Positions 1-5,960 of a stretch of 12,148 bases of DNA are shown piece after piece. The notes under the pieces were generated by a model. The model made no database searches. It worked only from the letters and a program-made list of their open reading frames with translations, and was not told the origin of the DNA. The position numbers and the translations under genes were made by a program. Source of the DNA: Bacillota bacterium (GTDB lineage Bacteria > Bacillota > Clostridia > Oscillospirales > Acutalibacteraceae); contig JAQXHB010000077.1 of NCBI GenBank assembly GCA_029007015.1, forward strand, positions 1-12,148, read 5' to 3'. Positions within the stretch are counted from its first letter, which is position 1. Each line of letters begins with the position of its first letter.

Positions 1-88
1 AAAACTTTTGGAAAGAACTGACGGAAAGAACAACAAAATATTCAATTTTCGAACCGAAGAAAACTCCTGATTTTACGGGCTTTTTAAG

Positions 89-155
89 CGGAGCAAACAG
101 CCAACTCTTCAAAAAATTTCGAGTGCTGCACCTTCGACCACTCGGACAACTCTCC
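89..155 (-). pseudogene. Truncated tRNA-Ser(CGA), copy B: a different 5' half on the same replaced tail
   Basis: Minus strand from 155: acceptor strand GGAGAGT, T8-G9, D stem TCC with loop GAGTGGTCGAA, then stem CAGCA and loop CTCGAAA with anticodon CGA (117-155, 39 nt). This 5' half differs from copy A throughout, so it is a different tRNA-Ser lineage, not a duplicate. From GCACTCGAAA onward it is nearly identical to copy A, including the T-run, CTCCG at 93-89 and the hairpin beyond. The 3' anticodon strand (TGCTG expected), variable arm and T arm are absent. Two unrelated tRNA-Ser heads share one tail, which suggests recombination at the anticodon loop and not independent decay. Confidence 0.68.
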
Positions 156-176
156 GTGTATGTTATTCCGCATTTC

Positions 177-194
177 TTCCAAAAACTTTTGGAA
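177..194. repeat. Perfect 8-bp inverted repeat between repeat copies
   Basis: TTCCAAAA, a 2-base spacer AC, then TTTTGGAA. It sits at the junction where one repeat tail ends and the next unit's leader begins. The first bases of the window are the right half of the same palindrome in copy 1. It could be a weak hairpin in the minus-strand transcript or a recombination or protein-binding site. Nothing in the sequence decides between these. Confidence 0.6.
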
Positions 195-268
195 AGAACT
201 GACGGAAAGAACAACAAAATATTCAATTTTCGAACCGGAGAAAACCCTGAATTTACGGGCTTTTTAAG

Positions 269-336
269 CGGAGCAAACAGCCAACTCTACAAAAAATTTC
301 GAGTGCGCCCCGTTATGACCACTTCGATACGTCTCC
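269..336 (-). pseudogene. Truncated tRNA-Ser(CGA), copy A: intact 5' half with replaced 3' half
   Basis: Minus strand from 336: acceptor 5' strand GGAGACG, T8-A9, a short D stem TCG/CGG around a loop containing the GTGGTC that serine tRNAs carry, then anticodon stem GCGCA and a seven-base loop CTCGAAA with anticodon CGA (297-336, 40 nt). A working tRNA would continue TGCG... Here the sequence runs TTTTTTG, so the anticodon stem cannot close, and no long variable arm or T arm follows. About 24 nt later the sequence reads CTCCG (273-269). This pairs with acceptor bases 1-4 and ends in the G discriminator expected for tRNA-Ser, but acceptor positions 5-7 do not pair. The total is 68 nt against the ~90 usual for tRNA-Ser. 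I call it a broken or chimeric tRNA gene. The isotype comes from pattern recognition of the 5' half. Confidence 0.7.
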
Positions 337-391
337 ATATTATAACAGGATGATGCGCCGTGAAACGGCACGACCATCTGTTTACCGAGTT

Positions 392-420
392 ATTATAATA
401 CAACAGATATTGTTTGTCAA
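392..420 (-). promoter_or_regulatory. Consensus SigA promoter reading leftward into the tRNA-Ser repeat
   Basis: Minus strand: TTGACA (420-415), exactly 17 bp, TATAAT (397-392), a full consensus match. The predicted start is near 385, giving a ~50-nt leader before the tRNA-Ser 5' end at 336. The leader holds a small perfect hairpin GCCGT-gaa-ACGGC (357-369). This is the kind of promoter expected for a stable-RNA operon, so the broken tRNA units are probably transcribed. It is divergent from the pduL promoter. Confidence 0.8.
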
Positions 421-452
421 GCAAATTTCATGCGAAAAAACAAAATAAGTGC

Positions 453-481
453 TTGCAATACCGAGCGAGTAGAGTTACAAT
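453..481 (+). promoter_or_regulatory. SigA-type promoter for pduL
   Basis: TTGCAA (453-458), 17 bp, TACAAT (476-481), predicted start near 488. It lies back-to-back with the leftward consensus promoter at 420-392. The pduL ribosome binding site AAAGGA follows at 500-505. Confidence 0.6.
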
Positions 482-514
482 AATTTGGTAGAAAGTCTGA
501 AAGGATTGTTTTAA

Positions 515-1087
515 ATGGATAAGATTATTGTTGAAACCTCTGCACGCCACATCCATGTTAACCGCGAGGTGCTGGATATCCTTTTCGGTGAGGGTTACGA
601 ACTGACCCCCAAGAAAGATTTGTCACAGCCCGGTCAGTACGCTTGCGAAGAGAGAGTTACTGTTGTCGGTGCCAAAAAGGAACTGGCCGGTGTTACTATT
701 CTCGGCCCCATTCGCCCTGAGACGCAGGTTGAACTTTCGCTGACAGACGCTCGCTCCATCGGCGTCACTGCTCCCATTCGTGAGTCGGGCGACATTGCCG
801 GCAGCGGCGCATGCAAACTGATTGGGCCCAAGGGTGAGGTTGAACTCAGCGAGGGCGTCATCGCCGCAAAGCGCCACATACATATGACCACCGCCGATGC
901 CGCTAAATTCGGCGTCGAGGACAAGCAGATTGTCAGCGTCAAGGTGGACACAAACGGCCGCGCGCTGATTTTTGGCGATGTTGTTGTACGCGTCAGCGAC
1001 AAGTACGCACTGGCAATGCACATCGACACAGATGAGTCCAATGCCGGCTGCGTTGCTCCCGGTACCATGGGCGAAATTATAAAGTAA
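515..1087 (+). CDS. pduL: PduL-type phosphate acyltransferase (phosphotransacylase)
   Basis: It interconverts acyl-CoA (acetyl- or propanoyl-CoA) plus phosphate with the acyl phosphate plus CoA. The enzyme is unrelated in fold to Pta. It is 190 aa, near the family's usual length without a long encapsulation peptide. The two tandem half-domains are visible: ARHIHV at residues 10-15 with QVEL near 71-74, then KRHIHM at 119-124 and MHIDTDESNA at 168-177. By analogy with known PduL structures, H12, H14, E73, H121, H123 and H169 are the probable ligands of the two zinc ions. The start ATG has AAAGGA 9 nt upstream. It has its own promoter and terminator, with no shell-protein, aldehyde dehydrogenase or ackA gene alongside. 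It therefore probably serves general acetyl-phosphate/acetate metabolism in the cytosol and not a microcompartment. The family call is secure; the preferred acyl group is not. Confidence 0.93.
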   Translation: MDKIIVETSARHIHVNREVLDILFGEGYELTPKKDLSQPGQYACEERVTVVGAKKELAGVTILGPIRPETQVELSLTDARSIGVTAPIRESGDIAGSGACKLIGPKGEVELSEGVIAAKRHIHMTTADAAKFGVEDKQIVSVKVDTNGRALIFGDVVVRVSDKYALAMHIDTDESNAGCVAPGTMGEIIK

Positions 1088-1102
1088 ATTATTCACCAAA
1101 GC

Positions 1103-1140
1103 ACAAACCGGCAGACCGATTGTCTGCCGGTTTGTTTATT
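1103..1140 (+). terminator. Strong intrinsic terminator after pduL
   Basis: A perfect 14-bp stem (1103-1116 with 1122-1135), G+C-rich in the middle, with a 5-base loop CGATT, followed by TTATT. It starts 15 bp after the pduL stop and directly abuts the stop codon of the convergent lipoprotein gene at 1136-1138, so the stem may also stop transcription arriving from the right, although there is no T-run on that side. Confidence 0.85.
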
Positions 1141-2026
1141 GTATAACGAACAGGTCGGGGTGCATGGCCGCCGCCATGATTTCGACCCCACTCACCATTC
1201 TTTCGCCCATACTGCCGAGGATGCTGTGGGGCAACTCGGTAACATTGCCGCCGACAACTGCGCTGAGCGACGCAAAGGCGCTGTCATTCATGATGCGCTC
1301 ACATTCGGATTTGGGTGCAAAGATGTACTCGGGATTAGCGGCGATGATAGTGCTGTCATCGACCGAGACCGATTTTGCCGCATTTTTGCCGCCGGCAAAG
1401 TCGAGCATGTCTGCCCATAAGGTGCCGTCGGCGGCTGCCGTTCCGCATTCGGTCAGCAAAAGCACCGTCGGGCGCTTGGAAATTTGGCTTTTTATCGAAC
1501 TGAGTCTGGCCGAGATGCGGCCGAAAGTGTACTGTGCGTTCATGCGTCCGGTTATGGCACCGCTCATTATTTGCGCCACTGTTGTGTAGGTTTGCTCAAG
1601 TTGCTCAAAATCGGTCGGCAATTGCACAACGGCAACCGCTATTCCGGCGTCGGTGAGTGTCTGCATATCTTCGCCCGAAATAGCACCGGTGCACAAAACG
1701 ACCTCGGCACCGCTCTGTATTATCCCGTCGGTGTTCGGCATCACCGAACTGCCGAAGGTGGGCAGTTCGCGGTCGGTCACGCATAGGTCGGAAACGCCGC
1801 ACAGTTGAGCGTCCGAGCCGAGAGCGCACACGATATCGGTAAGGGCGGGTGAGAGGGATATCACCTTTTGCGGACAGTTGCTAATGACGGTGTCGCAAAT
1901 GGCGAGGGGATAGTCGGTCTCTGATGTGTTTTGCACCTCTGAACGGGCGCATGAACACAGCAGTAACAGCGCCGACATCGCCACGCACATGACGGCTTTA
2001 AATTTTGTTGTAAATGGCAATAACAC
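1136..2026 (-). CDS. BtuF/FepB-like periplasmic-binding-fold lipoprotein (orphan)
   Basis: A 296-aa protein with a lipoprotein signal: hydrophobic segment at about residues 11-24, then LCSC, with C26 the likely lipidated cysteine. The mature part resembles the class III solute-binding fold used for iron-siderophore and cobalamin uptake. Residues near 53-61 (QKVISLSPALT) and GSDAQLCGVSD near 69-79 match the usual N-terminal lobe, followed by AEVVLC and a helical linker. No FecCD permease or ATPase gene is nearby, so it may have another binding role or serve a transporter elsewhere. The start is a GTG at 2026 with AAGGAGG about 12 nt upstream inside the preceding gene; the two overlap by 29 bp, suggesting translational coupling. 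An ATG at residue 13 is an alternative start that would leave a short but still plausible signal. The ligand is unknown. Confidence 0.75.
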   Translation of the reverse strand: MLLPFTTKFKAVMCVAMSALLLLCSCARSEVQNTSETDYPLAICDTVISNCPQKVISLSPALTDIVCALGSDAQLCGVSDLCVTDRELPTFGSSVMPNTDGIIQSGAEVVLCTGAISGEDMQTLTDAGIAVAVVQLPTDFEQLEQTYTTVAQIMSGAITGRMNAQYTFGRISARLSSIKSQISKRPTVLLLTECGTAAADGTLWADMLDFAGGKNAAKSVSVDDSTIIAANPEYIFAPKSECERIMNDSAFASLSAVVGGNVTELPHSILGSMGERMVSGVEIMAAAMHPDLFVIQ

Positions 2027-2306
2027 TGTGACGGTTGCCCTCCTTATCGACGCCGGAGAGACGCACGCCGTTGCCGCTCATTAGCTCGCCGGCGCGCAGT
2101 GACTGCAGGGTGCAGCGGAAGGTTTCGGTGCCGTTTGAGACAATGACGGCCTCATCACCGACTATATTTACAGCGCCGCCGTGGCCGAGCACCTTTTCGC
2201 CATTCTCATCAACCGCTGAAACGGTTGAAAATGACTTGCCGCCGATTTTCTTTATCAAGTTTATGCTGTCGGCGTCACATTTTCCCTTTCGTTTAAAAAT
2301 CATCAT
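1998..2306 (-). CDS. Small uncharacterised protein, beta-rich
   Basis: 102 aa, and I do not recognise the family. It begins MMIFKRKGKCDAD and has no signal peptide or membrane segment. From about residue 25 it alternates short hydrophobic strands with glycine-rich turns (GHGGAVNIVGDEAVIVSNG at 41-59, then VRLSGVDKEGNRHSVIAIYNKI at the end), which suggests a small all-beta fold. The start ATG follows the upstream stop by 3 nt, and GAGGAG from the end of that gene is its ribosome binding site. Its 3' end overlaps the lipoprotein gene by 29 bp. These junctions make it almost certainly a real member of the minus-strand cluster. It may work with the neighbouring membrane protein and lipoprotein, but that is only inference from position. 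Confidence 0.7.
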   Translation of the reverse strand: MMIFKRKGKCDADSINLIKKIGGKSFSTVSAVDENGEKVLGHGGAVNIVGDEAVIVSNGTETFRCTLQSLRAGELMSGNGVRLSGVDKEGNRHSVIAIYNKI

Positions 2307-2309
2307 ATC

Positions 2310-3023
2310 TCACTCCTCGTCGGCAATATCCGTGTCGGCGTCAGACTGTTCAGCGGCCGCTTGCTTGCGCTGCTTGTGGCGCAGTGAACGCTTGAGTTTG
2401 CGTTTTTCCGGTGTTTCGACATAGTTGCGTATGTAATCCGACCACTCCTGCTCGGTCATGATGGCGTCGGTGTTCGGGCGCGAGCGGTAGATGTTGTCGA
2501 TGATGCTGTTGTACCGCTTGACGATGCGGCGGCGGTCGGTTATGACTGTGATAAACATATACAGCGTCGTGCCGAGCAGTACCGTAATCGGCAGCAGATG
2601 CACGAAAAATAGCCGATTAAAGTCGGTAAACAGACCCAGTTCGCCGCACATGTGTATCAGCATGGGTATGCCCGATATCCAACAGGCGGCGGCACCGAAA
2701 AGGTGCTTTTTGAACCACATCAGCACAATGCCGGCCGCCAAAAACGCCATACACCCGACAGTAAGGCGCAGTGACGATTTGACAGCGCCTATGCCTATAC
2801 CGTTTGGCATGTCGGTTATTTTTAGCCAGCAGCCGAGGGCGTATACCATAAAAATCAGCAGGTTGAAAAAGGCTGTGATGAAGGCGAAAATGCGGCATAT
2901 TTTAAAAATAAGGCCGCGTTCACGGCTCCAGCGCCGATGCTGGGCGGCATATTCATCTTCGATGAGTTGACGGGCGCGTTGCATGAGCAGTTGGTGATTG
3001 CTGTCTGACAGTTGACTGTGCAT
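2310..3023 (-). CDS. Uncharacterised four-helix membrane protein
   Basis: 237 aa, and I do not recognise the family. The N-terminal ~40 residues are charged and helical. Hydrophobic stretches follow at about 43-66, 84-104, 107-125 and 139-161, consistent with four transmembrane segments. The last ~75 residues are soluble and strongly charged, with a basic run (KRKLKRSLRHKQRK near 187-200) and then an acidic tail ending DADTDIADEE. The predicted topology puts both ends in the cytoplasm. The start ATG has GAGGAAG about 11 nt upstream. It sits 26 bp after the Cys-rich gene and 3 bp before the next gene, so it is cotranscribed with them. No catalytic motif is visible. Confidence 0.75.
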   Translation of the reverse strand: MHSQLSDSNHQLLMQRARQLIEDEYAAQHRRWSRERGLIFKICRIFAFITAFFNLLIFMVYALGCWLKITDMPNGIGIGAVKSSLRLTVGCMAFLAAGIVLMWFKKHLFGAAACWISGIPMLIHMCGELGLFTDFNRLFFVHLLPITVLLGTTLYMFITVITDRRRIVKRYNSIIDNIYRSRPNTDAIMTEQEWSDYIRNYVETPEKRKLKRSLRHKQRKQAAAEQSDADTDIADEE

Positions 3024-3049
3024 AACTTAAAACTTCCTCTCGATTGGAA

Positions 3050-3262
3050 CTAAAGACTAAATTCGTCCGGTGAGTGCTCGCTCGGTTTCGGCGCGGCCAT
3101 CGGCTCGCGCTTGAGCGGGTCATACCGAAACGAGCGGCAACAGTAATCCGGTTCGACCACGCCGCGGCGGGCACACAGCACACTGCGGCCGTCGGGCGAC
3201 CGACGCCCGCGCAGGCAAATTGCGCATTTATCAGAGTAACTTTTTTCTTTCAAGCAAATCAT
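3050..3262 (-). CDS. Small Cys-rich (zinc-ribbon-like) conserved protein
   Basis: 70 aa. Cysteines at C13 and C16 (CAIC), C30 and C41/C42 are spaced like a small zinc-binding fold, followed by the sequence RYDPLKREP at 46-54. I recall similar short proteins in many Clostridia that combine a CxxC, a later Cys pair and a YDPLKR-type C-terminal motif; their function is unknown to me. No signal peptide or membrane segment is seen. The ribosome binding site is weak (only CGGGA directly before the ATG), and the promoter -10 TATAAT lies about 18 bp upstream, so the leader is very short. It is the first gene of the cluster running to 1136. The reading frame is supported by the cysteine pattern and by operon position. 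Confidence 0.72.
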   Translation of the reverse strand: MICLKEKSYSDKCAICLRGRRSPDGRSVLCARRGVVEPDYCCRSFRYDPLKREPMAAPKPSEHSPDEFSL

Positions 3263-3279
3263 TCCCGTCGTTTTTTATC

Positions 3280-3309
3280 ATTATATCAAATTTCACTGCG
3301 CAATGTAAA
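3280..3309 (-). promoter_or_regulatory. SigA-type promoter for the unknown four-gene cluster
   Basis: Minus strand: TTTACA (3309-3304), 18 bp, TATAAT (3285-3280). The -35 box and spacer overlap the last codons and stop of ylbJ, and the -10 box falls directly after the stop. This gives the downstream genes vegetative expression separate from the sporulation gene ylbJ. Confidence 0.55.
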
Positions 3310-4338
3310 GCCCTTTCGCCTAAATGTGCAATAAAACAGAGTTACGCCGCCGAACAGCATCATTGCACACGAGGCTTGCGGCGAAAATGACCAGGCGTAT
3401 GACGATGTCGCCGTGCCGGTCGAAACGGCCAACACGCTCTCTCGCAGAAGGGGCATAGCGGCACTGCAAAGCAGGAATGACAGCGCGCCGTGGCAAATGC
3501 GGCAGATTAACATTCGCGGCAGTGAAATGAGCCCGCGCGTGACGGTGAGCACCTGACAGATGACCGACAGACCGCCGAAACCGAGCAGAGCCGACACAAT
3601 CGGCATGCCCAGCGGCGCCAGCGCGATACAGCCGTTTGTCACCTCCAGCGCGGCGGTAAAGTAGCACGCGCGGCTGCCGATAAGTTCGGTTGCGATGGCC
3701 GATATGCACGAAAAGAGCACGACTGTGCCGCATATGTTCAGCATGGCCGTGCATGCGTCGCAGACCGAGGTGACAAAGGCGTCTGCCATGCCGATATTCA
3801 CATTTTGCCGCCGTGTGCGCGCCGCCGGCATCGGCTCAAAAAGGGCAAGCGCGGCGCCGATAATGAGCGATGCGGCAATATGCACCGCATAGAGCAGTGC
3901 ACCGGCGCGTGTTGAGCCGAACAGTCCCTTTCCCACAACCAGTATTATCATCGCAGGGCCGGCATTGACTGAGTAGGCCAGCATGCGCTCGGCGGCGTCG
4001 CGCCCGATGTCGCCGCTGTCATATAGGCGGCGTACCATCGTCCCGCCGACCGGGTAGCCCGATATAAATGACAAAATTATGCACACGCATGCCTTATCGG
4101 GCAGTCGCAGCAGACGGCCAAACATGTGGCCTATTAGTGGGGAGAGGGCGTCTGCGGCGCCGCTGAGCAGCAGAAAACCCGCCATAACGGTAAGCGGAAA
4201 GAGAGAGGGAATTATGACCTCACCGCATATGGTAAGTCCCTTTGCGGCACCGCCCGAAGCGGCGTCTGGCATAAGAATAATCGCGGTGATAAAGGCTGCC
4301 GCCGCCGCGAAAACAGCAAATAACGATACTTTTTTCAT
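3286..4338 (-). CDS. ylbJ: YlbJ-type sporulation integral membrane protein (Gate/nucleoside-recognition family)
   Basis: 350 aa, somewhat shorter than the ~400 aa of Bacillus YlbJ, and very hydrophobic, with about eight likely membrane segments. Family signatures are visible in order: PSLFPL at 44-49, SGYPVGG at 93-99, NAGPA at 125-129 and LEVTNG at 231-236. The gate domain occurs in two halves, as in spore maturation proteins and nucleoside transporters. In Bacillus, ylbJ belongs to the SigE regulon of the mother cell; the transported substrate is not established. The ATG start has a weak GGTGA ribosome site 8-9 nt upstream. It is transcribed divergently from yqfC/yqfD, themselves sporulation genes, and SigE-like boxes are present in the shared 101-bp gap. 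The family call is firm. Confidence 0.88.
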   Translation of the reverse strand: MKKVSLFAVFAAAAAFITAIILMPDAASGGAAKGLTICGEVIIPSLFPLTVMAGFLLLSGAADALSPLIGHMFGRLLRLPDKACVCIILSFISGYPVGGTMVRRLYDSGDIGRDAAERMLAYSVNAGPAMIILVVGKGLFGSTRAGALLYAVHIAASLIIGAALALFEPMPAARTRRQNVNIGMADAFVTSVCDACTAMLNICGTVVLFSCISAIATELIGSRACYFTAALEVTNGCIALAPLGMPIVSALLGFGGLSVICQVLTVTRGLISLPRMLICRICHGALSFLLCSAAMPLLRESVLAVSTGTATSSYAWSFSPQASCAMMLFGGVTLFYCTFRRKGFTLRSEI

Positions 4339-4357
4339 AAAAATTGTTCACCGAAAC

Positions 4358-4403
4358 AGTTTATGCTTCGGGCGGCATTTTTATGGCACTCGGCTCATAT
4401 TTT
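4358..4403. promoter_or_regulatory. Divergent SigE-like promoter pair for ylbJ and yqfC
   Basis: Plus strand: GCATTTT (4375-4381), 14 bp, CATATTTT (4396-4403). Minus strand: CATAAA (4385-4380), 14 bp, CATAAACT (4365-4358). Both resemble the SigE pattern, -35 KMATATT and -10 CATACAHT, at the right spacing, and the two -35 boxes overlap. Predicted starts near 4410 (plus) and 4351 (minus) leave room for the ribosome sites. The match is imperfect, and support comes mostly from the known SigE control of the homologous genes. Confidence 0.4.
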
Positions 4404-4439
4404 AGTGTAGCAATGCAATTGTTTTAAGGGGGTGCCGTC

Positions 4440-4724
4440 GTGTCCAAGAAGGTTAGACAGGCAAAGCGGGCAGTAAAACTGATAGGTCAGTCGATGGATG
4501 TGAGTGCCGGTGCTCTCTCAAAGCAGGCGCACATTGACTTGCAGGGCAACAGAGAGGCGCTTGTCGACGGCTGCCGAGGGGTGCTTGAGTACACCGACAG
4601 TGCGATAAAAATAAATGTCGGTTCAGGCCATGTCAGGTTTTGCGGCAACGGACTTGAACTTCGCAGTCTGGCAGGTGACCAGGCGGTGGTGAGCGGGCAT
4701 ATCAAAACCATTGAGTTTGTGTGA
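4440..4724 (+). CDS. yqfC: YqfC, sporulation protein (YabP/YqfC family)
   Basis: 94 aa, the usual family length. The second half (LQGNREALVDGCRGVLEY at about 34-51, then INVGSGHVRFCGNGLELRSL and VSGHIKTIEF at the end) is the standard YabP/YqfC beta-rich core. The translation start is a GTG at 4440, preceded by AAGGGGGTG. It lies directly upstream of yqfD, as in Bacillus and most spore-forming Clostridia. The biochemical role is unknown; homologues are induced in the mother cell under SigE and are needed for normal spore formation in some species. The stop codon region (GTGTGAGGTGA) also supplies the ribosome site of yqfD, so the pair is translationally linked. Confidence 0.88.
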   Translation: MSKKVRQAKRAVKLIGQSMDVSAGALSKQAHIDLQGNREALVDGCRGVLEYTDSAIKINVGSGHVRFCGNGLELRSLAGDQAVVSGHIKTIEFV

Positions 4725-4735
4725 GGTGACATTCG

Positions 4736-5914
4736 GTGCTGTTCGTAATGCTCGTGCGTTATCTGCGCGGATTTGTGCGTGTGCGGGTCAGAGGCATGTT
4801 TGTGGAGCGGTTTATCAATGTTTGTTCCTCGCGCGGTGTGCCGATTTGGAACATCAGTCGGTGCGGCAGTGACTTGGAATGTACCATGTTTGCATCGCAC
4901 TTCAGGCGCATTCACTCTTTTCGCCGCTCGTGTGGCGTGAGTGTGCACATAAAGTACAAGCGCGGCATGCCGTTTGTCATGCGCAGGTTCAGACGCCGCT
5001 ACGGCATGATGGCAGGCGCCGCTCTGGCGGTGCTGATACTGGCGGCAATGCCGCAGTTTGCGTGGAATATAAGTGTAAACGGAAACAACCGTGTTGACAG
5101 CCAACGCATTTTGACCGCGCTTGAGAGCATCGGCGTCAGGGTAGGATGCCCACTCAGCGCCATAGACTGCGACAATATGCGGCAGGAACTGATACTGGCG
5201 GTGCCCGAACTGTCGTGGGCGGCGATAAATATTGAGGGCACTTTTGTCGAAGTTGATGTGCGCGAGGCACTCGACCCCGGCGAAGTGCACGACACCGACT
5301 ACTGCAATGTTGCGGCGCGATGCGACGGATTGGTGGTCAGTATTCAGGTTTGGGGCGGCGAGGCGGTTGTCAAAGCAGGCGATGCCGTTTGCAAGGGTGA
5401 CACGCTGGTGATGGGCACGCGTGAGTATTCAAACGGCTACACCGAGTTTTCGCACGCCTCGGCATCAGTCATTGCCGAAACCGAGCGGCAACTGACCGTA
5501 GAGGTGCCGATGCGTAAAACGGAGCGTCTGCGCACCGGCAAAACACAGAAAAAGAGGGTCCTTCGTCTGTTTTGGCTTGATGTGCCGCTATATCTCGGCA
5601 GTACGCAGTATGACTGCGACCGCGAGGCGTGCTACATTCCGCTCAAAATCGGCGGTGTTGAACTGCCTATCGGTATAAGCGAAGCGGTCATGTATGAAAC
5701 AAAAACAGTGCCGATTGCATATTCGGCGGCCGAGGCCGAACAACTGGCAAGACAGCATCTGGAAGCCGACGAGAAAAGACAACTCCCCGGTGCCGAAATT
5801 CTAAAACGGGACATCAAAATATCGCTGTCAAACGATACTGTAAAACTCACGGCCGATTACATTTGCCGCGAGGATATTGCCGAGAGTGTAAAACTGCAGT
5901 TAGACGAGCAATGA
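4736..5914 (+). CDS. yqfD: YqfD, sporulation membrane protein
   Basis: 392 aa, close to the ~398 aa of Bacillus YqfD. It has an N-terminal basic cytoplasmic region with VRYLRGFVRVRVRG at 7-20, an arginine-rich stretch around 83-89, and a single membrane span at about 91-108. A large extracytoplasmic or intermembrane part follows, including the segment NGNNRVDSQRIL (115-126) that recalls the FtsQ/POTRA-like start of the family and a C-terminal helical and beta segment. The start is a GTG at 4736 with GAGGTGA 6 nt upstream; an ATG four codons later is an alternative. In Bacillus it is SigE-dependent and associated with the engulfing mother-cell membrane. It lies 11 bp after yqfC in the same operon. 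The molecular function is not established. Confidence 0.9.
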   Translation: MLFVMLVRYLRGFVRVRVRGMFVERFINVCSSRGVPIWNISRCGSDLECTMFASHFRRIHSFRRSCGVSVHIKYKRGMPFVMRRFRRRYGMMAGAALAVLILAAMPQFAWNISVNGNNRVDSQRILTALESIGVRVGCPLSAIDCDNMRQELILAVPELSWAAINIEGTFVEVDVREALDPGEVHDTDYCNVAARCDGLVVSIQVWGGEAVVKAGDAVCKGDTLVMGTREYSNGYTEFSHASASVIAETERQLTVEVPMRKTERLRTGKTQKKRVLRLFWLDVPLYLGSTQYDCDREACYIPLKIGGVELPIGISEAVMYETKTVPIAYSAAEAEQLARQHLEADEKRQLPGAEILKRDIKISLSNDTVKLTADYICREDIAESVKLQLDEQ

Positions 5915-5960
5915 TTTGATAAATTTTGTAAATTTTATGCTTTTATTATCATCTTTGTTG

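Larger units (their letters stand above)
1..306 (-). repeat. Two-copy ~180-bp-period direct repeat (tRNA-Ser-associated tail)
   Basis: Bases 1-126 and 182-306 are nearly identical: offset 181, falling to 180 after a one-base indel near 57-65, with only a handful of substitutions. The shared block reads on the minus strand from GCACTCGAAA, the anticodon arm of a tRNA-Ser, through a T-run, a tRNA-Ser-like 3' end CTCCG, an AAAAAGCCC...GGGTTTT hairpin and a duplicated GTTCTTTCC motif, to a short inverted repeat. The sequence between copies (127-176) is not repeated and holds the 5' half of a second tRNA. Copy 1 is cut by the left edge, so the array may continue outside the window. No protein-coding frame is convincing here. 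Confidence 0.9.

Noticed and set aside
339..344. A TATAAT directly before the tRNA-Ser head A
   Set aside because: It lies only 2 bp from the tRNA 5' end, so transcription would begin inside the tRNA. The consensus promoter at 420-392 is the better source.
123..353. A 76-codon plus-strand frame across the repeat
   Set aside because: It is antisense to the tRNA-Ser-like units, lacks a ribosome binding site, and its composition follows the repeat and not coding use.
1..420. A CRISPR array
   Set aside because: The repeats are ~125 bp at ~180-bp spacing, only two copies, and have tRNA-derived content; no cas gene is present.
623..1099. Two long open frames on the minus strand opposite pduL
   Set aside because: They mirror the well-supported pduL gene, cross its terminator side without a start signal, and show no recognisable protein pattern.
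4487..5290. A 267-codon minus-strand frame opposite yqfC/yqfD
   Set aside because: It spans two firmly identified plus-strand genes and their junction. The long frame reflects G+C-biased codon positions, and no ribosome site was seen.
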